Shown here piece by piece: positions 17,204-24,080 of a DNA stretch of 64,000 nucleotides. Both the position numbers and the translations under genes were made by a program. Every line of letters starts with the position of its first letter. The first letter of the stretch is position 1. Location: assembly GCF_001270065.2 (NCBI RefSeq), contig NZ_LFYT02000009.1:62001-126000 (forward strand), in the 5' to 3' direction. Origin of the DNA: Limnohabitans planktonicus II-D5. Lineage in GTDB: Bacteria > Pseudomonadota > Gammaproteobacteria > Burkholderiales > Burkholderiaceae_C. A model generated the notes under the pieces. The model had not been told where the DNA came from. It saw nothing but the letters and a program-made list of their open reading frames with translations, and ran no database searches.

Positions 17204-18183
17204 GACTTGATTCCTCGTTCAATGGTGATGCCGCGCTTGCGCAGGGCTTCTTTACCCAAGGGGGTCAGGACCGCCTTGGGATGCAGTCGAACGGTTTTCA
17301 CGCTCGGCGGCAGGGTTTTGAGCAGTTTCTCGCCGATCACACCCTTGAGTTCGGGCACATCCGCTGGGTGATCGTGCAGCTCGCAGGTGTCGCCCTTGCA
17401 ATCACAGGCTTTGCCCGCCTTGCAGGACGAACAGCAGGCGGCCGGGTCGATGGCCGTGGTGGCGGCCATGGCCGATGTGCCAGCGGGTGCAGTGGGGGGG
17501 GTTGCCGCAGTGGCGGGCGTGGGTGTGGCTGCACCTGCGGCGACAGCCTTGACAGCAGCCTCGTCCACACGCATGTCAAAACGCAGCAAGCCCGATTGCG
17601 CCGCTTGCAACAGCGCCGGGCTGGCGGCCAGGCGCTTGAACAGATCGGTCAGGGCGGCGGCGTGCGCGGCCGTGCCCACGCGCAAAGGCACCACCACGCC
17701 CTGCGGTGCAGCTGCTGCAGCTGCAGTGGCAGTGGCAGGTTTGGGCGCTCCGATCTGCTTCCAGTAAGCGTCTTTGCGGGCGATCAGGCCATCGCGGATT
17801 TGGTACACATCGGTGCCGTCCAGCGTGGCAGACTGGCCACCGGGCAGCGGCACGCTCACCTTGTAGTTTTGCACCACGGTCTGGCCCAGCACGTTCATGT
17901 GGGAGTCGGAGAACTTCGGCCCGGTGGGGCTGGCAAAGCGTTCTTTCAAAAACGCCAGGCACGCTGCACGTCCCTGAAGCACCCGCGAGTCGGGCAAGGT
18001 CCACACCACGTCGGGGGCAAAGCAAGCCACGATCGCCTCGGCATTCGCGGCGGCATAACCGGCTTCAAAGCGCTGCATCAAAGCAGACACCGATGCAACC
18101 GATGAGTCTGCACCCGTGGCTTTGGCACCCAGGGCGGTGCGCACCTGCGCCCGAATTTGCTCGCGCAAAGCGTCTGCGCTCAT
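17200..18183 (-). CDS. SnoaL-domain / cysteine-cluster protein of the microcompartment operon
   Basis: A 327-residue protein with no close match I can name. An N-terminal amphipathic helix (1–20) is followed by a SnoaL/NTF2-like domain (about 28–145; AAANAEAIVACFAPDVVWTL, DGLIARKDAYW). An Ala-rich linker, a small alpha/beta segment (163–212) and an Ala/Pro/Thr linker (213–245) come next. Then there is a Cys cluster with Cys250, 251, 254, 260, 262, 267 and His270, His272, and a basic C-terminal tail containing LTPLGKEALRKRGITIERG. The Cys/His group could bind Zn or an iron–sulfur centre. Four-base overlaps with both neighbours tie it to the shell genes. Role unknown: a cargo enzyme, a cargo scaffold or a redox component. 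Confidence 0.7.
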   Translation of the reverse strand: MSADALREQIRAQVRTALGAKATGADSSVASVSALMQRFEAGYAAANAEAIVACFAPDVVWTLPDSRVLQGRAACLAFLKERFASPTGPKFSDSHMNVLGQTVVQNYKVSVPLPGGQSATLDGTDVYQIRDGLIARKDAYWKQIGAPKPATATAAAAAAPQGVVVPLRVGTAAHAAALTDLFKRLAASPALLQAAQSGLLRFDMRVDEAAVKAVAAGAATPTPATAATPPTAPAGTSAMAATTAIDPAACCSSCKAGKACDCKGDTCELHDHPADVPELKGVIGEKLLKTLPPSVKTVRLHPKAVLTPLGKEALRKRGITIERGIKS

Positions 18184-18794
18184 GCAGCACCTCCGGCGTC
18201 GCGGATCACGGCCTCGGCCACGGCCGCTGCAGTGCGCACATCGGATGCGGTGCCCGACAAATACAGCCGCCCAGCCGGGCCCATGAAGCGGCAGTCGATC
18301 AGTTTCACATTGGCGGCTTTTTCGGCCTCGTTGGCCACCAACAGCGCATAAGAAGACGTGGTCATCTCCATGATGTAGAGCGACTCACCGGGCAAAAGCA
18401 TGCTGCCGGCCTTGCTGCGGTTGATCAAAAACGCGTGGTAGCCGTCGACCCGGTCAATCACCTTGGACGCCAAAATTTCGGGCTTGAGCACGCTCTTCTC
18501 GCTCACGCCCATGGCGTCGAGCACAGCAGCACCGGCCGACTTGACGGACGACGAAGACTGGCCGTGGAACTCCAGATAACCAAACTGCCGCTCCACCACC
18601 AAGTTGCCGGGCTTGACGTCATCGTGCTTCAAGGCAATGTCGGTCAGCCACTCGATGTCCATGCCGGGGGCGACCTCGATCACCATGGCGGCGTCGTTGT
18701 GGCGCGGCAAAAAGCCTCGTGCGGTGGAGCCCAGCAAACACATCAGTTGTGGCTGCAAGCGGTCCAGAAAAATGTAGCTGCGCAAAGTGGACAT
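18180..18794 (-). CDS. Microcompartment shell protein, tandem-domain BMC-T (second)
   Basis: A 204-residue shell protein with two BMC domains (about 5–95 and 108–200): MVIEVAPGMDIEWLTDIALK and VERQFGYLEFHG, then IMEMTTSSYALLVANEAEK, KAANV-like AANVKLIDCR and GRLYLSG. It is a clear paralogue of the other BMC-T in the operon but lacks the N-terminal tail. The order of elements again suggests the permuted EutL/CcmP type. Two distinct BMC-T proteins beside one BMC-H imply two kinds of large-pore tile. It begins 9 bp after the aldehyde dehydrogenase gene. Confidence 0.87.
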   Translation of the reverse strand: MSTLRSYIFLDRLQPQLMCLLGSTARGFLPRHNDAAMVIEVAPGMDIEWLTDIALKHDDVKPGNLVVERQFGYLEFHGQSSSSVKSAGAAVLDAMGVSEKSVLKPEILASKVIDRVDGYHAFLINRSKAGSMLLPGESLYIMEMTTSSYALLVANEAEKAANVKLIDCRFMGPAGRLYLSGTASDVRTAAAVAEAVIRDAGGAA

Positions 18795-18803
18795 GAGAGG
18801 CTT

Positions 18804-20312
18804 TCAGCGAAGGTGTTCGAGTTCTTCCTGCACGATGCGCAGGACCATGGCCTGGAGTTCAGGCGTGAGGGTGGACAGTTGCGAAGGCGGGGCACCGGCC
18901 GAAGTAGCCGCAGAGGCCGCGCCCGAAGCCATGGCCCCGGCCCAGCCACCGGGCAGCGGAAAGGCCACGCGTTTCCAGTTGACCAGCAACTCGGGGCCGA
19001 CATTGCAGTCCACCGAGCTTTTGCCTGCGTAACCGGTGCCGATGGTGAAGGTGTAGGGCAAGCCAGTGTTGGCACCGGTGCTGTCGTGCACCGTGGAGCC
19101 GTTGACGACCACACGGTAATAGTCCAGCGCCGCGCCCCAGACCACCGCCTGCTCGGCGCTGGCCGAATGAATGCCCGAGGTGTGGCCTGCGCCGCTGTGC
19201 TGCAGCATGAGGCGGGCCACGTCGATGGCCTGGTCCATGCCCGGCACCACCACACAGCCCAAAATGGGCGAGAGCTTTTCTTTCAGCAGCACATGACCGG
19301 CCTGCGGCTGGGCGATGGGGCAAACCAAGGCTTGGCAATCCACCGGCACTTGCACGCCTGCGGCCTGCGCGATCTCGTGCGCCGGGCGGCCCACCACCTT
19401 GCCGTTGAACTTGCCACCCGGAAAAGCGTAATTCTGGATTTGCAGCGCCTGTGCATCGCTGCACACATGCGCCCCCTGGCGGGCCAGCGCTTGCTGCATC
19501 TGCGGCGCAATGCTGGCGTGCAGCATGAGGACCGAAGGGGCCGAGCAGGGGCTGCCGTGGTCAAAGTTCTTGGCGTTGACGATCTGGGCGGCGGCGGCTT
19601 CGATGTCGGCGCTGGCGTCCACATAAATCGGCACATTGCCCGAGCCCACGCCAATGGCGGGGTTGCCCGAGCCATAGGCCGCACGCACCATGGGCGTGCC
19701 GCCAGTGGCCAAAATCACGTCGGTGCGGGCGTCGCGCATCAGCGCACCCGTGGCCTCGACCGTGGGGCGGGTCAGAATCTGCAAGGCATGGGCTGGACCA
19801 CCGGCTTTTTCAATAGCGGCTTGCAGCTCATTCGTCACGGCGGTGCAGCAAGCCAGCGCCACCGGGTGCGGCGAGATGACCAGCGTGTTGCGCGTCATCA
19901 GGCACAAGATGGTTTTGAACATGATGGTGGCCACTGGCGAGGTGGAGTTGGACAAGCCCACCACCACACCGGCGGGTCGGCCGATTTCGACGATGCGCAG
20001 CGCATCGTTGCGCCGCACGCCGCCCAGCGCCACCTGGTCCCACGCGTTGGGCGTGAGGGTGCAGGCGATCTGGTTCTTGGCGATCTTGTCGGCCACTTTG
20101 CCGATGCGGCTTTCGCGCACGGCCCACTCGGCATAAAACTCGGCACGCGGCAGCAAGGCGGCAGCCACTTCTTTGGCCACGCGTTTGGCCTCTTCGGGCG
20201 TCCACAGCGCCAGCGCGGCAGCGGCTTGCCGGGCGCGGCCCAGCAAGTCGCGGGCCTCCTGCAAGGCGGCCAGGTCGTGGTCGGCCAGGTCGATGGGAGC
20301 GCTTGAACTCAT
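18804..20312 (-). CDS. CoA-acylating-type aldehyde dehydrogenase, probable microcompartment cargo
   Basis: A 502-residue dehydrogenase of the EutE/PduP/AdhE-N superfamily branch. It should oxidise an aldehyde with NAD+ and CoA to an acyl-CoA. The catalytic Cys256 lies in KNFDHGSPCSAPS, and the cofactor region includes SNSTSPVATI and GTPMVRAAYGSGNPAIGVG. The C-terminal block YRVVVNGSTVHDS...NVGPELLVNWKRVA is typical of the acylating branch. After the domain ends (about 455) there is an Ala/Ser/Gly/Pro linker and a terminal amphipathic helix (483–502, TPELQAMVLRIVQEELEHLR). That arrangement matches known encapsulation peptides. Substrate unknown; sulfoacetaldehyde dehydrogenases of the SauS type also belong here. 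Confidence 0.88.
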   Translation of the reverse strand: MSSSAPIDLADHDLAALQEARDLLGRARQAAAALALWTPEEAKRVAKEVAAALLPRAEFYAEWAVRESRIGKVADKIAKNQIACTLTPNAWDQVALGGVRRNDALRIVEIGRPAGVVVGLSNSTSPVATIMFKTILCLMTRNTLVISPHPVALACCTAVTNELQAAIEKAGGPAHALQILTRPTVEATGALMRDARTDVILATGGTPMVRAAYGSGNPAIGVGSGNVPIYVDASADIEAAAAQIVNAKNFDHGSPCSAPSVLMLHASIAPQMQQALARQGAHVCSDAQALQIQNYAFPGGKFNGKVVGRPAHEIAQAAGVQVPVDCQALVCPIAQPQAGHVLLKEKLSPILGCVVVPGMDQAIDVARLMLQHSGAGHTSGIHSASAEQAVVWGAALDYYRVVVNGSTVHDSTGANTGLPYTFTIGTGYAGKSSVDCNVGPELLVNWKRVAFPLPGGWAGAMASGAASAATSAGAPPSQLSTLTPELQAMVLRIVQEELEHLR

Positions 20313-20331
20313 GACGGGGTGCGTTCCTGAA

Positions 20332-21381
20332 TCAACGGCGCTGGGCTGCAGCGGCCACGGCGTTCAGGTCCACGCTTTCGAGTGCGCTGAAGATGGCTTC
20401 CACCGCCTGCTGCTCACGCGGGCTGGCCGCTTGCATGCGGGTGGTGTCCAGCAGCTGGCGCATGACCGACGGCTGGCCACCTGCGGCGGCGGCACCGGGG
20501 TTGAGCGTGGGCACAAAGCTGCCGCAAGTCATGCGCTGGCCTGCGCGGTAGTGCGGCGCGTAGTCGAACACGGCGTAGTGCTGCGTGGCGCAGTTGTCCC
20601 ACATGGCGACCGAGTCTTTTTCCCAACGGAAGCGCACCATGAACTCTGGCTTTTTCACCCATTCGTAGAGCATGTTCAGCACCGCCTCGGACAGGTCCAT
20701 GTGCATGCCCAGCAGGCGCTTGGTCCAGATCGAGTTGACGAACAAAATCTTGCGGCCGTTATAAGGGTGCGTGATCACCGCCGGGTGGGTCATCGTGGGC
20801 GTGTTCTCGATCATCTTGCACTCTTGCTGGCTGGCCTGCACCATCATGCCGCTCTTGGCAGAGGCCCGTTGGGCCAGGCGTTCGTTGGCATTGATGCGGC
20901 GAAAGTGCCAAGGCAAATCATGGTCGGCCTGCAGGCCCTCGAGCATTTGCTGCATGCCGGGGTTGAGCGCATCGTAGGCAGCGCCCGCGTGCATCCACAT
21001 GGTGTCGCCACCGGCTGGGGGCAAGTCTGTGATGCGCAAAATCGACACCATATTGGGCTTTTTGCGGAAGGTCACGTCGGTGTGCCAGCGGTCGGTCTCG
21101 GGTGCTTCGTTGCCTTGGTGCGAGATCAACTGAATTTGGGGGTGCCCCTCGATGTGCGGGAAGAACTCGTGCTGTTCCATCTCGCCGAAATTGGCACCCA
21201 GGCGAATGTAGGCCTCGGGCTTCAAGGCCTGCTTGCGGAAAAACACCACGCCGTGTTGCCACAGCGCTTGCTTGATCTCTTCGTAAACGTCTTCAGAGCG
21301 GGTGTTGTTCAGGTCCACGCCGCTGATCATGCCGCCGATGGTGGGCGTCATCGGGTCCACCTGGATATGACGGAATTTCAT
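20332..21381 (-). CDS. TauD-family 2-oxoglutarate-dependent dioxygenase
   Basis: A 349-residue Fe(II)/2-oxoglutarate dioxygenase. The iron triad is His100 and Asp102 (WHTDVTF) with distal His268; Arg279/Arg283 near AGQRMTCG would bind 2-oxoglutarate. TauD-type enzymes hydroxylate the carbon next to a sulfonate or ether, which then collapses to an aldehyde. Compared with E. coli TauD as I recall it, the sulfonate-side His is kept (His71) but the nearby Tyr is Phe74 and the amine-side Asn/Asp positions differ, so the substrate may not be taurine. A tail beyond about residue 292 (linker, helix about 300–312, helix 321–348) is not part of the usual fold and may be a targeting tail. Confidence 0.88.
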   Translation of the reverse strand: MKFRHIQVDPMTPTIGGMISGVDLNNTRSEDVYEEIKQALWQHGVVFFRKQALKPEAYIRLGANFGEMEQHEFFPHIEGHPQIQLISHQGNEAPETDRWHTDVTFRKKPNMVSILRITDLPPAGGDTMWMHAGAAYDALNPGMQQMLEGLQADHDLPWHFRRINANERLAQRASAKSGMMVQASQQECKMIENTPTMTHPAVITHPYNGRKILFVNSIWTKRLLGMHMDLSEAVLNMLYEWVKKPEFMVRFRWEKDSVAMWDNCATQHYAVFDYAPHYRAGQRMTCGSFVPTLNPGAAAAGGQPSVMRQLLDTTRMQAASPREQQAVEAIFSALESVDLNAVAAAAQRR

Positions 21382-21417
21382 TGTTTGATCTCCTTGATGT
21401 GTTTGGGCCAGCGGGCT

Positions 21418-22173
21418 TCATTGCCAATGCAGCAGGCGGCGTTCGATCCAGTTCATGAGCTTCATGATCAGCACCCCGATGAGCGCCAGATCGAACAGCA
21501 GCGACCACACACCGTTGACGTTGAAAGTCGACCCCAGATAAGCCAGTTGTTGCCCGAGACCACGCTCGGAAGCAATGACCTCGGCACCGACCACACCCAG
21601 CAAGGCGTAAATCACGCCCAGGCGCAACCCAGAGAAAAGCACCGGCACAGCCCCCGGCAATGTGACCGAGAAAAACATCTGCCGACTGCTGGCACCCAGG
21701 GTTCGGGTGAGCGTCACATGGTCCTGGCTGACGCCGCGAATACCGGCCACCGTGCTCGACAGCACGATGAAGAATGTGAGCGAAACCCCCAGAGCGATCT
21801 TGGAGCCGATGCCCAAACCAAACCACAAAATGAAAAGCGGCACCAAGGCAATGCGCGGCAGCACATTGAAGGCCGAGATGTAGGGGTCGCAAAAGGCCTC
21901 GAACTTGGGCCAGGTGACAAAGGCCAGGCCCGTGATCATGGCCGCAAGTGAGCCAATGACGAAGGACGCGAACACGGCCAACAAGGTCCAACCCAGGTCG
22001 CCCCACAAGCGGGCATTGCTCAAGTTTTCCAGCGTGAAGGTGATGATGCCGAGCGGGCTGCCCATGAAACTCGGATCAACCCAACCGGCTCGGGCACCCC
22101 ACTCCCACAGACCCAGGAAAACACAGACAAACAGGACATGCTGCGACAGCGTACGCAATGTTTCACCCCTCAT
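21418..22173 (-). CDS. NitT/TauT-family ABC transporter permease
   Basis: A 251-residue inner-membrane permease of the SsuC/TauC type with about six helices. The cytoplasmic coupling loop is visible as GVSQDHVTLTRTLGASSRQMFFSVTLPGAVPVLFSGLRLG, with the conserved GAS and LPxAxP pattern. The ATG at 22173 overlaps the ATPase stop by 11 bp, so these genes are coupled. It works with the ATPase and periplasmic protein encoded upstream to import the pathway substrate, and is followed after 36 bp by the dioxygenase gene. Confidence 0.88.
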   Translation of the reverse strand: MRGETLRTLSQHVLFVCVFLGLWEWGARAGWVDPSFMGSPLGIITFTLENLSNARLWGDLGWTLLAVFASFVIGSLAAMITGLAFVTWPKFEAFCDPYISAFNVLPRIALVPLFILWFGLGIGSKIALGVSLTFFIVLSSTVAGIRGVSQDHVTLTRTLGASSRQMFFSVTLPGAVPVLFSGLRLGVIYALLGVVGAEVIASERGLGQQLAYLGSTFNVNGVWSLLFDLALIGVLIMKLMNWIERRLLHWQ

Positions 22174-22927
22174 GGTGCACCCACCCTTCTTCGAGATGTT
22201 TCCAGACTTGGGTGTAGGTGTGGTGGAAGTCATCGCTGGTCTGCAGCTCGCGGATGGACCGCGGACGCGCCAGCGGCACCTGCACATCGGCCACAATGCG
22301 GCCGGGCCTGGAGGACATCACCATCACCCGGTCGGCCAGCGCGACGGCTTCCGACAAGTCGTGCGTCACGAACAGCACGGTGCGGTTGCCTTCTTGGCAC
22401 AGCTGCAACAGCAGGTCTTGCAACTGCAGCTTGGTTTGCGCGTCCAGTGCCCCAAAGGGCTCATCCATCAGCAGCAATGGCGAGGGCATGGCAAAAGTGC
22501 GCGCCAGTGCCACGCGCTGGCGCATGCCATGAGACAGGGCCTTGGGCAGTCGGTACTCAGACCCGCCGAGCCCGACCTGCTTGAGCATCAAGCCAGCCCG
22601 TTCACGGGCATCCGCAATGGGCACGCCCCGAACTTTCAGGCCAAAGGCGGCGTTGTCCAGCGCATTGAGCCAGGGAAACAAGCTGTCGCGTGCCAACATG
22701 TAAGCCACGTTGTGGCTGCCCAGCGCAGGCTGTTCGCCTGCCACAAGCAGCCGCTGACCGACGGGCAGATCCACCAGCCCCGCGCACAGGTTGAGCAAGG
22801 TGGTCTTGCCGCAGCCGCTCGGGCCTGCGAGCGCGACGAACTCCCCCGCCTTGACGTGCAGGTCCACACCCTGCAACACCAAGTTGGTGCCGTCAAAGCT
22901 CAGGTCGATGCGCTGTGCGTCGATCAT
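22163..22927 (-). CDS. NitT/TauT-family ABC transporter ATPase
   Basis: A 254-residue ATP-binding subunit of the SsuB/TauB type. Walker A is GPSGCGKT (residues 35–42), the signature is LSHGMRQRVALAR, Walker B is LLLMDEPFGALD, and the switch His lies in VLFVTHDLSEA. The ATG at 22927 is preferred because AGGGAG precedes it; a GTG at 22933 is also in frame. It energises import through the overlapping permease gene product. Confidence 0.92.
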   Translation of the reverse strand: MIDAQRIDLSFDGTNLVLQGVDLHVKAGEFVALAGPSGCGKTTLLNLCAGLVDLPVGQRLLVAGEQPALGSHNVAYMLARDSLFPWLNALDNAAFGLKVRGVPIADARERAGLMLKQVGLGGSEYRLPKALSHGMRQRVALARTFAMPSPLLLMDEPFGALDAQTKLQLQDLLLQLCQEGNRTVLFVTHDLSEAVALADRVMVMSSRPGRIVADVQVPLARPRSIRELQTSDDFHHTYTQVWKHLEEGWVHHEG

Positions 22928-22961
22928 GAACACTCCCTGTCAAAGTCGCGACTGTCTGTGT

Positions 22962-23960
22962 TCAAGGCAAGACCGCTGGAGCCATGTCCACCTTGACGGG
23001 CAGCAGCTTGTTTTCGGTCATGGCATTGGCCACCGCCTGCATGGCTGGCACGGTGCCACGGGCCTTGAAGTTGCTGATGGTGTTGCGCAGCGCCACTTCG
23101 GCAATCTGTTCTGCATTGGGCAATTGCAAGGCGAAGGTCTTGCGCAGAATCTCCAGTGTCTTGCCAAAGTTGGCGGGGTTGGCGATGAAAGCCTCTGACA
23201 ATTCCAGCGTTCTGCGGATGGCGACCACCGTCTGCGGATTGGCCGCTGCCCATTCGCTCTTCACAGCCATGGTGCCGGAGCCTCCTCGTGTGGCCAGCAA
23301 GCTCTTGGGGCCTTGCCCTTTGCGAGGGTCCACCACCACGCGGCAGGCCTTGAGCACTTCGCACATGCCGTCGGTGGGCGAGAAAGTCATGATCAGGTCA
23401 ACCTGACCGCGCGTGAGCGCTGGAAAGGCGGTGTCGGGCGCACCCACGGCCACAAAGGTCACGTCGTTCGCGGTCAGCCCCACATCGGCCAGCATGTCGA
23501 TCACCTGAAATTCAGCACCTGAGCCGCGTTGGGTCACGCCGATTTTTTTACCTTTGAAGGACTTGACCACGCCGGGATAGCCTTCTTTTTCGGTCTCCAG
23601 TTCGGTTTTTGCACCTGCGGCCATGAAAAACACCGGATCGGTGAAGCCTGCACCAATGATGGTGATGGGTGCCTTGCGGGCCACGGCTGCAACCGCTACT
23701 TCGGTCGGGCCAAAATACACCTCGATGTCACCAGAGAGCATGGTCTGCATGCCCAATGGCCCGCCCGCGATGGTGCGCAGTTCGCAGCGAATGCCTGCTT
23801 GCTGGCAAAAGCCTTGTTCTTGAGCCACACGCACCATCAAATTACCGGTGCCTGGATAGTCCTGAAAGCGCACCACAGACTGCGCCATGGCGCTGGCACC
23901 CAGGGTCAAAGCGATGGCACCGAGGGTGGTGCGGACAAATGCAGAGGTAGAAAATTTCAT
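22962..23960 (-). CDS. NitT/TauT-family periplasmic substrate-binding protein
   Basis: A 332-residue solute-binding protein of the NMT1/SsuA/TauA fold. The signal peptide (1–26) ends ASAMA. The mature part shows RFQDYPGTGNLMVRVAQEQG near its N-terminus, GPLGMQTMLSGDIEVYFGPTE, and FKGKKIGVTQRGSGAEF, the latter two typical of the fold. Relatives bind sulfonates, nitrate, thiamine precursors or pyrimidines. The ATG at 23960 has a GGAGAC ribosome site. It is the first gene of the ten-gene microcompartment operon and faces the Crp/Fnr-type regulator, so the operon promoter lies in the 120-bp gap. Confidence 0.85.
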   Translation of the reverse strand: MKFSTSAFVRTTLGAIALTLGASAMAQSVVRFQDYPGTGNLMVRVAQEQGFCQQAGIRCELRTIAGGPLGMQTMLSGDIEVYFGPTEVAVAAVARKAPITIIGAGFTDPVFFMAAGAKTELETEKEGYPGVVKSFKGKKIGVTQRGSGAEFQVIDMLADVGLTANDVTFVAVGAPDTAFPALTRGQVDLIMTFSPTDGMCEVLKACRVVVDPRKGQGPKSLLATRGGSGTMAVKSEWAAANPQTVVAIRRTLELSEAFIANPANFGKTLEILRKTFALQLPNAEQIAEVALRNTISNFKARGTVPAMQAVANAMTENKLLPVKVDMAPAVLP

Positions 23961-23988
23961 GTCGTCTCCATGGATGTGGGTCAACCAC

Positions 23989-24002
23989 TTGATCATCATC
24001 AA
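23989..24002. promoter_or_regulatory. FNR-type box between microcompartment operon and its divergent regulator
   Basis: TTGAT-CATC-ATCAA is a perfect match to the FNR consensus TTGAT-N4-ATCAA; the palindrome extends one base on each side. It sits 28 bp before the start of the first operon gene and 78 bp before the regulator gene. Its position does not fit a classical class II activator site for either gene, so repression or a more distant start site is possible. Confidence 0.7.
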
Positions 24003-24080
24003 GTTCGGTTATTCAGATTTAACGGCCCAAGGAATCGACAAATTGTTTCTGAGGTGACAATCTAAGGGAAAGCACTCACA

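Noticed and set aside
17706-20306. An 866-codon open frame on the plus strand opposite the microcompartment genes
   Set aside because: It is an antisense frame of GC-rich DNA: composition is His/Gly/Arg-rich with no domain, and the opposite strand carries clear shell and dehydrogenase genes.
15886-21381. Carboxysome, ethanolamine, propanediol or choline microcompartment
   Set aside because: No RuBisCO, carbonic anhydrase, EutBC, PduCDE or CutCD genes occur. The enzymes present are a TauD-type dioxygenase and an aldehyde dehydrogenase.
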